Positions 1-8,925 of a stretch of 64,000 nt of DNA are shown piece after piece; positions within the stretch are counted from its first letter, which is position 1, and every line of letters starts with the position of its first letter. The notes beneath the pieces were generated by a model that saw only the letters and a list, made by a program, of their open reading frames with translations, had not been told where the DNA came from and ran no database searches. Source of the DNA: Rhodococcus sp. 14-2483-1-2. GTDB taxonomy: Bacteria > Actinomycetota > Actinomycetes > Mycobacteriales > Mycobacteriaceae. The stretch is from contig NZ_NPFW01000006.1 in the NCBI RefSeq assembly GCF_002259405.1, forward strand, positions 62,001 through 126,000, read 5' to 3'. A program made the translations under genes and the position numbers.

Positions 1-21
1 TGTTGCTGTCGCTGCTGCTGA
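1..21 (+). promoter_or_regulatory. 3' end of a polycysteine leader peptide (partial)
   Basis: The first seven codons of the window read Cys-Cys-Cys-Arg-Cys-Cys-stop. Five Cys codons in six, directly upstream of a sulfur-transfer operon, match the polycysteine short ORFs described in mycobacteria as cysteine-responsive attenuators of sulfur genes. The start codon lies left of the window, so only the tail is visible. Two hairpins follow, at 36-49 and 83-102, before the DUF4395 start. Inference: ribosome stalling at the Cys run when charged tRNA-Cys is scarce alters folding downstream. Confidence 0.6.
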
Positions 22-35
22 TTTCCTTCTGCCGC

Positions 36-102
36 CACGCCCATGCGTGATGTACGGCCCGATGATCGAAATCCACGTCCGAGCACTGCCGATGCGGCGT
101 GC
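36..102 (+). promoter_or_regulatory. candidate attenuator hairpins of the sulfur operon
   Basis: Two stem-loops lie between the polycysteine stop codon (19-21) and the Shine-Dalgarno AGGAG at 116-120. The first is CACGC/GCGTG at 36-40/45-49. The second is GCAC(T)GCCG/CGGCGTGC at 83-91/95-102, with one bulged base. They are seen directly in the sequence. A role in attenuation or in hiding the ribosome binding site is inferred from the position only. Confidence 0.35.
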
Positions 103-129
103 CCCGGCTTCGCACAGGAGTACCTCTCG

Positions 130-606
130 ATGTCGACACCCGACACCCGGATCACCACCCCCACTGCCACGATCGACCAGGTGGACGTTCGTGGTCCGCG
201 CTTCGCAGCGTGGATCACCACCGCCGTTCTGGTCGTCGTTCTCCTCCTGACCACGTTCTCTGTCCCCGCGGCGGCAATCCTGCTCGGGCTACAGGCGATC
301 GTCTTCGGAATCGGAGCCGTCCGCGGACCCAAGCGCAGTCCGTACGGCACGATCTACGCGACATTCGTCGCACCGCGCCTCTCCCCCACCAGCGAACGTG
401 AGCCGGTGGCACCGTTGAAATTCGCTCAACTGGTGGGCTTCGTGTTCGCCGCCGCAGGAGTTGTCGGCTTCGCGCTCGGCGCTCCGGTCGTCGGCACCGT
501 GGCGGCAGGCTTCGCGTTGTTCGCAGCCTTCCTCAATGCCGCGTTCGCGGTCTGCCTCGGCTGCATGATCTATCCCCTCGCCGCGCGACTGCGCACCACT
601 GCTTGA
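130..606 (+). CDS. DUF4395 membrane protein
   Basis: A 158-residue membrane protein starting at ATG 130, nine bases after AGGAG; the longer upstream frame has no ribosome binding site. There is a soluble N-terminus of about 20 residues, then hydrophobic segments at about 26-60 and 98-150, and a CLGC motif (Cys142 and Cys145) near the C-terminus. The family is DUF4395, common in actinobacteria next to rhodaneses and thioredoxins. The CxxC pair inside a membrane segment suggests thiol or persulfide handling, but the function is not established. It is the first whole gene of the operon with the sulfurtransferase and DUF1416 genes, downstream of a polycysteine leader. Confidence 0.8.
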   Translation: MSTPDTRITTPTATIDQVDVRGPRFAAWITTAVLVVVLLLTTFSVPAAAILLGLQAIVFGIGAVRGPKRSPYGTIYATFVAPRLSPTSEREPVAPLKFAQLVGFVFAAAGVVGFALGAPVVGTVAAGFALFAAFLNAAFAVCLGCMIYPLAARLRTTA

Positions 607-644
607 CCCTCACCGATCCGTAAAGAAAGACCGAAAGGAACACC

Positions 645-1481
645 ATGGCTCGCTCCGACGTCCTGGTCTCTGCCGACTGGGCCGAGCAGAACCTGAACGC
701 ACCGAAGACCGTCTTCGTCGAGGTCGACGAAGACGCAAGCGCCTACGACGGCGGACACATCGAAGGTGCGGTCAAGCTCGACTGGCGCAAGGACCTGCAG
801 GACGCGGTTCGCCGCGACTTCCTCAATCAGGAACAGTTCTCGGACCTGTTGTCGGCCAAGGGCATCAGCAACGACGACACCATCGTCCTGTACGGCGGGA
901 ACAACAACTGGTTCGCTGCCTACGCCTACTGGTACTTCAAGCTGTACGGACACAAGGACGTCAAGCTCATCGACGGTGGCCGCAAGAAGTGGGAACTCGA
1001 CGGCCGCGCGCTGTCCAAGGACGTCGTCAGCCGTGAGACCACGCAGTACCGCGCCGAGGCACCCGACCTGTCGATCCGCGCGTTCCGCGACGAGGTCATC
1101 GACGCCATCGGCAACAAGAATCTGATCGACGTCCGTTCGCCCGACGAATTCTCGGGCAAGATCCTCGCCCCCGCTCACCTGCCGCAGGAGCAGGCTCAGC
1201 AGCGTGGCCACGTGCCGTCCGCGATCAACATCCCGTGGAGCACCACCGCCAACGAGGACGGCACGTTCAAGTCCGACGAAGCGCTCGAAGAGCTGTACAA
1301 GACCAAGGGCTACGACGACAGCAAGGCCACCATCGCCTACTGCCGCATCGGTGAGCGTTCGAGCCACACCTGGTTCGTCCTCAAGGAGCTTCTGGGCAAG
1401 GAAGACGTCAAGAACTACGACGGCAGCTGGGTCGAATACGGCTCTCTCGTCGGAGCACCCATCGAGCTGGAGGTTCACTGA
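645..1481 (+). CDS. sseA: thiosulfate sulfurtransferase (rhodanese, CysA/SseA type)
   Basis: A 278-residue tandem-rhodanese protein that moves sulfane sulfur from thiosulfate to a thiophilic acceptor. The N-terminal inactive rhodanese domain covers about residues 1-130. The C-terminal catalytic domain carries the active loop CRIGERSSHTW with nucleophile Cys233. Length and motifs fit the actinobacterial CysA2/CysA3/SseA sulfurtransferases; despite the name CysA these are not sulfate-transport ATPases. ATG 645 is preceded by GAAAGGA. The gene sits 38 bp after the DUF4395 gene and its stop lies one base before the DUF1416 start, so the three are one transcription unit, probably under cysteine-responsive attenuation. 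Confidence 0.9.
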   Translation: MARSDVLVSADWAEQNLNAPKTVFVEVDEDASAYDGGHIEGAVKLDWRKDLQDAVRRDFLNQEQFSDLLSAKGISNDDTIVLYGGNNNWFAAYAYWYFKLYGHKDVKLIDGGRKKWELDGRALSKDVVSRETTQYRAEAPDLSIRAFRDEVIDAIGNKNLIDVRSPDEFSGKILAPAHLPQEQAQQRGHVPSAINIPWSTTANEDGTFKSDEALEELYKTKGYDDSKATIAYCRIGERSSHTWFVLKELLGKEDVKNYDGSWVEYGSLVGAPIELEVH

Positions 1482-1482
1482 T

Positions 1483-1788
1483 ATGTGTGGAGCACCCGTA
1501 CAAGGCCAGACCATCCCCGCAGGCGTCGACGTCGAGAAGGAAACGGTCATCACCGGCCGTGTCCTCGCCGGCGACGGTGAGCCGGTAGCAGGGGCTTTCG
1601 TGCGTCTGCTCGACGGCAGCGGCGAATTCACCGCAGAGGTCGTTGCGTCGGGCACCGGTGATTTCCGGTTCTTCGCCGCTCCCGGACAGTGGACGCTGCG
1701 CGCACTGTCGGCATCGGGCAACGGCGACACCGTCATCGCTCCCGAGGGCGCAGGCGTGCACTCGGCGAACGTCACCGTCGGAGTCTGA
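1483..1788 (+). CDS. sseC: DUF1416 protein (SseC-like)
   Basis: A 101-residue protein beginning MCGAPVQGQ. It starts at ATG 1483, immediately after the sulfurtransferase stop, with GGAGG at 1469-1473 inside the upstream gene. The family is DUF1416, called SseC in mycobacteria, where it always accompanies the CysA-type sulfurtransferase. The body (about residues 20-100) has the alternating pattern of a carboxypeptidase-regulatory or transthyretin-like beta sandwich. Cys2 is conserved in the family as I recall it. No catalytic role is established; a partner or sulfur-carrier role for the rhodanese is inferred from the obligate linkage. Confidence 0.82.
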   Translation: MCGAPVQGQTIPAGVDVEKETVITGRVLAGDGEPVAGAFVRLLDGSGEFTAEVVASGTGDFRFFAAPGQWTLRALSASGNGDTVIAPEGAGVHSANVTVGV

Positions 1789-1814
1789 TCCGACCCGCTC
1801 GCATCGAACGAGAC

Positions 1815-1850
1815 AAGAACCCCGCACCTGCTCGCAGGTGCGGGGTTCTT
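1815..1850. terminator. bidirectional terminator between sseC and the cutinase gene
   Basis: A perfect 16-bp stem AAGAACCCCGCACCTG / CAGGTGCGGGGTTCTT with a CTCG loop. It ends in TTCTTTC on the plus strand and in TTCTTGTC on the minus strand. It lies between two convergent genes and can serve both. Confidence 0.85.
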
Positions 1851-1868
1851 TCGGTTCGGTGGAGGCTG

Positions 1869-3392
1869 CTAGTTCGGGACGGGCACCGAGGCGCCGGGGT
1901 CGGGAACCGTCGAATATTGCGGCGGGAACATCCCTTCCGGTACCGGAATGCCCTGCGACTCGAGGAAAGCTCCGAGATCGCTGACCCGAGTGACCGTTCC
2001 GGGCTCCGGCAGCAGGCGAGGTTCCGGTGCGGTCTCGGTCTCGGGGGCGGGGGTTTCCGGCGTCGACGTCTGTGGCCCGGTCGCGTTCTTCTTGTCGCGT
2101 TCGGTGCGTGCAAGGTCGGTTATCCAAGCGACCATCTTCTCGCTCTCCCACTCGTACCCGTCGTTGGGGTCGTTGTACCAGTACGACAGGTGCTGCAGGA
2201 AGCCGAGCGCCAGGTAGGGCCCGAGCACGACATCGGCGATGCCCTTGTTGTTCTCCTCGAACCCGGTGGCCTCGGCACGGAGCTTGGCTTCCACGGTCTC
2301 GGCACCGGGCCCCATCGCCCAGTTGAGATCGGCGAGGAGCTGCTCCGGTGTCAATGCGTCCACCGCCTGCTGATCAGCGACGGTGTAATCCACATCCGCC
2401 ACCCTCACCAAGACCTGCAGCAGAGTCTCGTCGGAGGTGAACCATGATTTGTCGGTGGCGATATCGACGATCGCGCGCGAAGCAATGGTCGTCACTGCGC
2501 GCGCGAAGTCGGACACGGTCTGTACCGGGTTCAGGACGGTCAGCCGCATCTGCGAGATGACCTCGAGGGCGAGTTGCAGAAGTTCGATGTCGTCCGGAGC
2601 GTCGCATGCCAGATCCCACGGTCGGCACGACCAGGTGACCTTGTCGGTCAGCGTTCCGTAATCCCGCGGTGACTGGTCCATGAAGCCACCGAGCGATTCA
2701 CCCGGCTCGTCACCGAAATTCGGCACACCGGCCGGGCGATAAGGCGAACCGACCATGATCACGCCCGCGATGTCGTCGCCGTTCACCAGGGCACTCGAGT
2801 CACGCGCGCCGATCTCGGTGGACAAACGATCGAGTACCTCGCCGCCGACGCTGTATCCGAGAAGTACGAACTTGGTTCGGTCTCCACATTTGACCTTGTA
2901 CTCGTCCATCAGACGATTGGTCGTTGCGACACCTTCCACGATCGACTCGTGGTAGGTCGGCACGTTGTCCAGAACGTCGAAGCCGTACGTCGAGGCGTAC
3001 GGGACGTAGAGCCAGCCGACGGTACCCGGGCTGTCGGCATTCGCCTCACCGACCGGGACCGTCACGTTCCCGACCCAGTTCGACGCGACCGTGGACGCCT
3101 GCTCGGCCAGAGGATTGCGGTCCGACGCCGAGTCGGTGGCACCGGACACCGCCAGCACCAGCACATCGGGGCAGTCCTGCGCGTAGTTGTTGGGGTCGAT
3201 GTTCGGGCCCTGCGAAGACCCGAAGTCCGACGACCCCGAGTCGGAGGATCCCGAGTCCGCCGATCCCGAGTCCGGAGCGGCGAGCGCAGCTGCGGGAGCG
3301 GCGAGCGCCAACGCCAACGCCAGAGTGACCACCCCGGACCTGAACAACACGGATCCGAACGACGATGTCAGAGCCCGTTTACGACGCAGCAT
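1869..3392 (-). CDS. secreted cutinase-like alpha/beta hydrolase
   Basis: A 507-residue exported serine hydrolase. Starting at ATG 3392 (GGGGAGG upstream) gives an N-terminus MLRRKRAL followed by a hydrophobic stretch and a signal-peptidase-like ALAAP site near residue 40. A low-complexity Asp/Ser/Gly stretch at about 41-60 follows. The nucleophile motif GYSVGG places Ser181, as in cutinase and PE-PPE-type hydrolases of mycolic-acid bacteria. The C-terminus (about 440-507) is rich in Pro, Glu and Thr and may be a cell-wall linker. The length is about twice that of a simple cutinase. Substrate unknown; an ester or lipid substrate is inferred. It is convergent with the sulfur operon. Confidence 0.75.
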   Translation of the reverse strand: MLRRKRALTSSFGSVLFRSGVVTLALALALAAPAAALAAPDSGSADSGSSDSGSSDFGSSQGPNIDPNNYAQDCPDVLVLAVSGATDSASDRNPLAEQASTVASNWVGNVTVPVGEANADSPGTVGWLYVPYASTYGFDVLDNVPTYHESIVEGVATTNRLMDEYKVKCGDRTKFVLLGYSVGGEVLDRLSTEIGARDSSALVNGDDIAGVIMVGSPYRPAGVPNFGDEPGESLGGFMDQSPRDYGTLTDKVTWSCRPWDLACDAPDDIELLQLALEVISQMRLTVLNPVQTVSDFARAVTTIASRAIVDIATDKSWFTSDETLLQVLVRVADVDYTVADQQAVDALTPEQLLADLNWAMGPGAETVEAKLRAEATGFEENNKGIADVVLGPYLALGFLQHLSYWYNDPNDGYEWESEKMVAWITDLARTERDKKNATGPQTSTPETPAPETETAPEPRLLPEPGTVTRVSDLGAFLESQGIPVPEGMFPPQYSTVPDPGASVPVPN

Positions 3393-3611
3393 TATTGCGG
3401 AGACCTCCCCAGCCTTCGTGACAGAACACAGTGAACAACGTCGGAAATTCACCCTCGAGCGCCCGACGCCCCCCGAAGAAGGTACCTGCTCTACGGGATT
3501 TTCCCACGAAGAAGAGTGATCCAGCGCACCCCCAGCCCTGAATTCGGTTACATGTCACCAAAGACACAGCCCGGATTCGGGCCGCTGTTCTCGACGACGA
3601 TCGCAGCGGGT

Positions 3612-3617
3612 TAAACT
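3612..3617 (+). promoter_or_regulatory. -10 element of a leaderless transcript
   Basis: TAAACT fits the TANNNT -10 pattern and lies seven bases before the GTG at 3625, the spacing expected if transcription starts on the initiation codon itself. No Shine-Dalgarno precedes that GTG, which supports leaderless translation. Confidence 0.5.
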
Positions 3618-3624
3618 CGCACTC

Positions 3625-3723
3625 GTGGTCATCTTCTTCGAGGTATTGCTGGCGCTTGCGGCAGTAGCCATCATCGCGTTCTCGCTGTATGTCGTCTACC
3701 GACTGGTCAACGACGAATCGTGA
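3625..3723 (+). CDS. 32-residue single-span membrane peptide
   Basis: A short frame of 32 codons opening with GTG 3625. It begins VVIFFEVLL, is hydrophobic to about residue 26 and ends in a charged tail YRLVNDES. It should form one transmembrane helix. Its TGA stop overlaps the GTG start of the FABP-like gene by four bases (GTGA, 3720-3723), so the two are translationally coupled. A -10 box seven bases upstream suggests a leaderless mRNA. I do not recognise a named family. A membrane anchor or partner for the downstream lipid/haem-binding protein is a guess from the coupling alone. Confidence 0.6.
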   Translation: MVIFFEVLLALAAVAIIAFSLYVVYRLVNDES

Positions 3724-4418
3724 CAGAACCGGTTGCGGGTCGACCCGGCAGTGCTGACGAGGGGCTCGACACCCCCGTCACCAGTGGCGACGAAGCAATA
3801 GCGGCTGCCGAGCAGAAGTTCGCCGACGCGTCGACGCGGAACGTTCCGGTCCTGCCGGACATCCCGCATCCCGACGACACGGCCAACCTCCGCCTCGGCC
3901 CCGATCTGCACCCGTCGATGCTCGCTCTGTTGCCGCTCGTCGGCGTGTGGCGCGGTGAAGGCGAAGGCCACGACCCCGAGTCCGGTACCGACTACCCCTT
4001 CGGTCAGCAGATCGTCGTCACCCACGACGGCGGTAGCTACCTGAGCTGGGAATCACGTTCGTGGCGACTCGATTCCGACGGTAACTTCGCACACCCCGAT
4101 CTTCGCGAAACCGGATTCTGGCGCATGAGCGGTGGCAACGGGCTCAAGGGTTCCGAGGATGAAGAGGTCGTCGAGCTACTGCTGACACACAGCACCGGCG
4201 TCGTCGAACTGTATTACGGCCATGCACTCACCAAGTCGTCCTGGGAACTGGCCACCGACGTCGTCATCCGCAGCACGTCGGGTGCGTTGGTCGGCGGAGC
4301 CAAGCGGCTCTACGGCATCGTCGAAGGCGGGGATCTCGCGTACGTCGAAGAACGCGTCGTCGCCGACGGCCCACTGGCACCGCGGTTGTCCGCGCGCCTG
4401 ACTCGCTACATCGGCTGA
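3720..4418 (+). CDS. FABP/nitrobindin-fold protein (DUF1794 type)
   Basis: A 232-residue protein whose first 55 residues are Asp/Pro-rich and probably flexible. The rest is the fatty-acid-binding-protein-like beta barrel of the nitrobindin/DUF1794 family, recognised by [12 protein letters not shown] (about 75-86) and the closing SARLTRYIG. The mycobacterial relative in the same gene neighbourhood is a FABP-like protein. True nitrobindins bind haem through a C-terminal His and isomerise peroxynitrite; the matching stretch here is LAPRLSARL, with no His, so a lipid or other small hydrophobic ligand is more likely than haem. The GTG start overlaps the stop of the small membrane peptide. Confidence 0.75.
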   Translation: MTEPVAGRPGSADEGLDTPVTSGDEAIAAAEQKFADASTRNVPVLPDIPHPDDTANLRLGPDLHPSMLALLPLVGVWRGEGEGHDPESGTDYPFGQQIVVTHDGGSYLSWESRSWRLDSDGNFAHPDLRETGFWRMSGGNGLKGSEDEEVVELLLTHSTGVVELYYGHALTKSSWELATDVVIRSTSGALVGGAKRLYGIVEGGDLAYVEERVVADGPLAPRLSARLTRYIG

Positions 4419-4447
4419 CTCTCTCTCACCACCCACTGCACGCGAAC

Positions 4448-4506
4448 GGCCCCCGAGCCATACCTGATTTCAGGTCCCGACCGGACAGGTCGGGGGCTCG
4501 GGGGCC
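4448..4506. other. three-way-junction structured element
   Basis: A perfect 12-bp outer stem (4448-4459 with 4495-4506, GGCCCCCGAGCC/GGCTCGGGGGCC) encloses two hairpins set side by side: ACCTG-ATTT-CAGGT at 4462-4475 and CCCGACC-GGACA-GGTCGGG at 4476-4494. Only two of the 59 bases (4460-4461) lie outside a stem or loop. It sits between two convergent genes, so it may act as a terminator, but simple terminators are not branched. It could also be a mobile palindromic element or a small structured RNA. No T-tract follows. Confidence 0.6.
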
Positions 4507-4613
4507 GGGTAGCTGCCTGGGATTCGCCTGCCGCTCGCGCGGTCTTCGCAGTGAATCCGTCAGCGATTGCGGCTAGCTGACAGCCACCTCACGCGTCCTA
4601 GAGTTCATCAACT

Positions 4614-6200
4614 TCAGACCACCTCCTCTCTCGTGTACTTCACAACGTACGCCCGAGTTTCCGAGTCGGCAAAGGGTTTTTTCTCACGGTCCGAGCCGAG
4701 GTCGATCACCTGGTCGGCGTCGGTGTTCTCCGGTAGTTGATGGGTGACGACCACCACGGTTCGGTCGGCTCCGAACAATCCTCCCTCGGTGGTGAGCAGC
4801 TCGCGCAGTATCGATTCGCCGGAAACTCGGTCCAGATGCTCGGTCGGCTCGTCCAGCAGCACGATCGGTGCCGCACTGACCAGAGCGCGCGCCAACAACA
4901 GTCTGCGGCGCTCTCCTCCCGAGACGGCCTGCGCGCCGCCGACAAGGGTGGTGTGAACGCCGAGAGGCAGGGTGTCGAGCCACGAGCCGAGGCCGACTTT
5001 CCGCAGCGCCTCCGCTGCTTCCTCCTCGTTGACGTCGCCGCGGACCACCCGCAGGTTCTCCAGAATCGAGGTGTCGAACAGATGCGCGTCCTCGGCGAAC
5101 AGCGCTGCGTCCGAACCGCATTCCTCGGCGAACTCCCGCAGCGTCGTGCTCTTGCCCGATCCGCTGGGCCCGATCAGTGCGCTTCGCGCAGTGGTGCGGT
5201 CGAGTGCCTCGGAGGGCACATGACCACGCCACTGCGGCGCAGCCGCATCGAGCATCGCCATGATTCGGGTGGCCGCGATTCGGCCACGCATCAGGGCGAT
5301 TGCCGCTCCGGGCAGTGCCGCGGTCGCCTCGAAGGCGGCCAGCGGAACCAACACGATGATCGCCAGGGCCATCGGTGTCATCCCGCCTACGGTGCCTCCG
5401 GTCGATCCGTACAACCCGATACCGACGAGCAAGGACCCGATCACCGATGCACCGATCGACAGCGGACCGGCGGCATCGGCCAGCGCCGACGGCCGCGCCG
5501 CGCGGTCGCGGGCGACCACCGAATCCTGTGCTGCCCCGCGGGCTTCGGTGAGCGTCGCGTCGAGGCGTCCGGCGACCCGCAGTTCTGCGGCGTGGTCGAG
5601 TGCCCGGACGGCTGTCTCGGCGAACCGCGCGTCGGCGTCGGCTCCGGCCTCCTCGGCGATCCTTGCGGCCCGCGCCGCCAGAATCGGTGCGCCCACCCCG
5701 GCGATCAGCAACGACACCGCCAGGATCGACGCAGCAGCAGGCGCGATTCCTGTGAGCAGGCCCACGGCTGCGAGCATCATCACGACGCTGACGCAGATGG
5801 GCACGATCGCGCGTACGACGACGTCGCCGAGCACGTCGACGTCCGCTCCGGTGCGAGCCAGGACGTCCCCGCGCCGCAGAGTGAGCGCGCCGTGTCCGTT
5901 CGCCAGTTGCTCGTAGATCCGGGTGCGCGCTGCCGTCGTACCGCGCAGTGCCGCGTCGTGCGTGGTCAGTCGTTCGAGGTAGCGGAACACCCCGCGGGAA
6001 ATGCCCAGCGCCCGAACGGCTACCACGGCGACGGTCAGGTCCATCACCGGAGGCATCTGCCAGGCTCTGGTGATCAGCCATGCCGACAGTGCGGCGAGGG
6101 CCAGTGCGCTGCCGAGGGTTGCCACGCCGGCCGCCACGGCCAGTGCCACCCGCCGCGGGGAGAGCTCGAACAGGGCCAGTGCGCGTCGTAGGTCAGACAT
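4614..6200 (-). CDS. cydC: CydC, cytochrome bd assembly ABC half-transporter
   Basis: A 528-residue ABC exporter half with a transmembrane domain (about 1-310) and a nucleotide-binding domain with Walker A GPSGSGKS (about 344-351), signature VSGGERRR and Walker [13 protein letters not shown]. With CydD it forms the heterodimer that exports reduced thiols such as cysteine and glutathione (in actinobacteria the physiological thiol may differ) and is needed to assemble cytochrome bd. The ATG start lies inside the last codons of cydD (8-bp overlap). It is the last gene of cydABDC. Confidence 0.9.
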   Translation of the reverse strand: MSDLRRALALFELSPRRVALAVAAGVATLGSALALAALSAWLITRAWQMPPVMDLTVAVVAVRALGISRGVFRYLERLTTHDAALRGTTAARTRIYEQLANGHGALTLRRGDVLARTGADVDVLGDVVVRAIVPICVSVVMMLAAVGLLTGIAPAAASILAVSLLIAGVGAPILAARAARIAEEAGADADARFAETAVRALDHAAELRVAGRLDATLTEARGAAQDSVVARDRAARPSALADAAGPLSIGASVIGSLLVGIGLYGSTGGTVGGMTPMALAIIVLVPLAAFEATAALPGAAIALMRGRIAATRIMAMLDAAAPQWRGHVPSEALDRTTARSALIGPSGSGKSTTLREFAEECGSDAALFAEDAHLFDTSILENLRVVRGDVNEEEAAEALRKVGLGSWLDTLPLGVHTTLVGGAQAVSGGERRRLLLARALVSAAPIVLLDEPTEHLDRVSGESILRELLTTEGGLFGADRTVVVVTHQLPENTDADQVIDLGSDREKKPFADSETRAYVVKYTREEVV

Positions 6201-7881
6201 GATCGAACTCCCGTACCACCGGTGAACTGCTTCGTACCTCGACGACGCGATCTGCGGCGTGCAGCACCGAGCGCCGATGACCGACCATCACCACGGTGAC
6301 ACCTCGGTCGGCTGCGTCTCGAACGGCCTGCAGCACAGTCTGTTCACTCGCCGCATCCAGGTGCGCCGTCGGCTCGTCCAGCACCATCACCGGAGCGTCG
6401 GAGACGAAGGTTCTGGTCAGGGCCAGGCGTTGCAGTTCGCCGAGGGACAGCCCCACTCCGCCCTGCCCGACGCGAGTGTTCCAGCCGTTCGGGTGATCTC
6501 GCAGTACGGCATCGAAACCCGAAGCGCGGCAGGCTGCGTCCAGTGCATCGGGGTCGGGCACCCCGTGAAGGGTGACGTTCTCGTAGAGCGTGCCGGGAAG
6601 CAATACCGGCCGCTGCGGCAGCCAGGCGACCTGCGCCCACCAGCGGTCGAGATCGAGATCGGCCACGGGCACGCCACCGACGAGAACCGCACCGCTCGTC
6701 GGCGTCGTGAGTCCGAGAACCGCCTGCAGCGCAGTCGATTTCCCGGAACCGTTGGGGCCGGTCAGTACCGTGATGGTGCCTGTTCGGCACAGCGCACTCA
6801 GTTCTGCCGGAGCATGACCGTCCCGGCTCGCGACGGTGAGTCCGACGAGTTCGATGTCCGCGGTCGTAGCGTCGACGGTCCGGCCACCGGTCGGCTGTGT
6901 GGTGCGCCGATCCAGGACTCGGAATGCTCGGTCCGCGGCCTCGACGCCGTCCTCTGCTGCGTGGAACTGGGTCCCCACGGCGCGCAGCGGAAAATACACC
7001 TCGGGGGCGAGAATCAACGCGATGATGCCTGCTTCGAGCGTCATCTCCCCGAAGACCAAGCGCAATCCGATTCCGACGGCCACCAGCGCGACACACAGGG
7101 TCGCAAGCAGCTCGAGCACCATCGACGAGAGGAAGGCGACCTTCAACGCGCGCATCGTTGTTCGCCGATGTGCGTCGCCCAGTGCGCGGATGCGAGCAGC
7201 CGGTCCCTGTTCGCGGCGCAGCGCGCGCAAGGTCGGCAGACCGGCCAGTAGATCGAGTAACTGCGCAGACAACCGGGTCATCGTGGTGAGCGTCGCCGCG
7301 GCTCGCCCCTTGGTCAGCAACCCGATCAGGATCATGAAGATGGGGATGAGCGGCAACGTCACCGCGATGATCACCGCCGAGGTCACGTCCTGGGTGACGA
7401 TGACGACCAGAACGAGCGGGGTGACGATGACCGCGGACACCAGCGCCGGTAGGTATCCGGTCAGGTACGCCCGCAGACCCCCGATGGCTCGGGTCACGAC
7501 GACGGCCAACTCTTCCCGTTCGCTGTCGAGCTCCCGAGGCTCGAATCGTGTTGCTGCCGTGAGCACCTCGACCTCGAGCTCGGCAACCACCCGTGACGCC
7601 GACCGGTGCGCGTAGCGGGACTGGGCTCCGGTGGCGAGCACACGTACGGCCACCGCGCCCGCCAGCACAGCCAGTTCCGTCGTCCACGCGGACAATGATC
7701 TGGCCGTCGGATCGGTGATGACGCCTGCCAGTACCCGGCCGATCGCAAGCGCGCCGACGATGATGCAGAGCGTGACGACGGTCGACAGAGCGACAGTGAC
7801 GATCAGGTAGCCCCGCGCAGAGCTGGAGTATTTCCACAGGCGGGGATCGACCGGTCCCCGCGAACGAGCGGGCGCGGTCAC
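6193..7881 (-). CDS. cydD: CydD, cytochrome bd assembly ABC half-transporter
   Basis: A 562-residue ABC exporter half, partner of CydC. Six transmembrane segments occupy about residues 20-310; [13 protein letters not shown] is the conserved CydD motif. The nucleotide-binding domain has Walker A GPNGSGKS (about residue 385), signature LSLGELQR and Walker [13 protein letters not shown]. The start is GTG 7881, overlapping the cydB stop by GTGA; an in-frame upstream extension only shadows cydB and was not used. The signature LSLGE is a mild deviation from LSGGQ, as is usual for one member of this asymmetric pair. Confidence 0.9.
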   Translation of the reverse strand: MTAPARSRGPVDPRLWKYSSSARGYLIVTVALSTVVTLCIIVGALAIGRVLAGVITDPTARSLSAWTTELAVLAGAVAVRVLATGAQSRYAHRSASRVVAELEVEVLTAATRFEPRELDSEREELAVVVTRAIGGLRAYLTGYLPALVSAVIVTPLVLVVIVTQDVTSAVIIAVTLPLIPIFMILIGLLTKGRAAATLTTMTRLSAQLLDLLAGLPTLRALRREQGPAARIRALGDAHRRTTMRALKVAFLSSMVLELLATLCVALVAVGIGLRLVFGEMTLEAGIIALILAPEVYFPLRAVGTQFHAAEDGVEAADRAFRVLDRRTTQPTGGRTVDATTADIELVGLTVASRDGHAPAELSALCRTGTITVLTGPNGSGKSTALQAVLGLTTPTSGAVLVGGVPVADLDLDRWWAQVAWLPQRPVLLPGTLYENVTLHGVPDPDALDAACRASGFDAVLRDHPNGWNTRVGQGGVGLSLGELQRLALTRTFVSDAPVMVLDEPTAHLDAASEQTVLQAVRDAADRGVTVVMVGHRRSVLHAADRVVEVRSSSPVVREFDHV

Positions 7882-8915
7882 GATTTCACCGTCAGTCCGA
7901 TCGAGTCCGGGATCTGGGCACTCGAAATGCGCTGGCGGAAGACCCAGTACGTCCAGGCCTGGTATCCGAGGACAACAGGGGCGGCGAAGGCTGCAGCCCA
8001 CGTCATCACCTTCAGCGTGTACGCACTGGACGACGCGTTCGCGATCGTGAGGTCGAAGGCGGCGTCGGTGCTCGACGGCATCACGTTGGGGAACAGGGAG
8101 GCGAATAGCAGTGCGACGACGGCCACGATGGCAATGCTGGTGAAGACGAATGCCCAGCCTTCGCGCACCTTCGCCGTCAGCGCGACGACGAGGAGCAGAG
8201 CGGCAGCGGCCGCCCCGACGAGTAGCCACGTCCACGTCTTGCCGTATGCGAGTTGGGTCCACAGGGCAAATGTGCCGCCGACGAGAACTGCCGGAACGGA
8301 CAGTCGCGCTGCGATTTTCGCCGAATCCTCGTGCACGTCGCCGGAGGTCTTGAGTGCGATGAACACGGCGCCGTGCAGGGCGAACACCAGCGCCATGGTG
8401 GCACCGCCGAGCAGGGCGTAGGGGTTGAGCAGGTCGAAGAAGCCTGCGGTGACCTTCTTGTTCTCGTCGATCGCGACGCCGCGCACGATGTTGGCGAACG
8501 CGACGCCCCACAGCACCGCTGGAACCCAGGACCCGATGCCGATGCCGATGTCGCAGCGTCGACGCCATACCGGGTCGTCGATCTTTCCGCGCCATTCGAT
8601 GGCGCAGATACGCAGGATCAGGGCCACCAGGATCAGCAGCAGCGGGAGGTAGAAGCCGGAGAACAACGTGGCGTACCACTCCGGGAAGGCCGCGAACAGC
8701 GCGCCGCCCGCGGTGATGAGCCACACCTCGTTGCCGTCCCAGACCGGGCCGATCGTGTTCAGGACGGCACGCCTGCGCTTCTCCCCCGTGACAGCGTCAG
8801 GATGCCTACCCAGGATGGGCATGAGCATGCCGACGCCGAAGTCGAAGCCTTCGAGCACGAAGTAGCCGACGAAGAAGAAGGCGATGACGAAGAACCAGAA
8901 TTCGGGCAGTGACAT
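7878..8915 (-). CDS. cydB: cytochrome bd quinol oxidase subunit II
   Basis: A 345-residue membrane protein starting MSLPEFWFFVIAFFFVGYFV and carrying the family's early LEGFDFGVG motif. CydB pairs with CydA to form the quinol:O2 oxidoreductase of the cytoplasmic membrane, used at low oxygen or under respiratory stress. ATG 8915 was chosen because it gives the family N-terminus. The gene follows cydA after a 10-bp gap and overlaps cydD. About eight hydrophobic segments are visible. Confidence 0.92.
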   Translation of the reverse strand: MSLPEFWFFVIAFFFVGYFVLEGFDFGVGMLMPILGRHPDAVTGEKRRRAVLNTIGPVWDGNEVWLITAGGALFAAFPEWYATLFSGFYLPLLLILVALILRICAIEWRGKIDDPVWRRRCDIGIGIGSWVPAVLWGVAFANIVRGVAIDENKKVTAGFFDLLNPYALLGGATMALVFALHGAVFIALKTSGDVHEDSAKIAARLSVPAVLVGGTFALWTQLAYGKTWTWLLVGAAAAALLLVVALTAKVREGWAFVFTSIAIVAVVALLFASLFPNVMPSSTDAAFDLTIANASSSAYTLKVMTWAAAFAAPVVLGYQAWTYWVFRQRISSAQIPDSIGLTVKS

Positions 8916-8925
8916 GGTTGTTCCC

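Noticed and set aside
570..1775. Long minus-strand open frame opposite the sulfurtransferase operon
   Set aside because: It is the mirror of the sulfurtransferase and DUF1416 codons; it has no ribosome site or recognisable protein, and stop codons are rare in any frame at this GC content.
4448..4506. tRNA gene
   Set aside because: Branched folding recalled a cloverleaf, but the stem lengths are wrong and there is no T-loop GTTCRA, anticodon arm or acceptor end.
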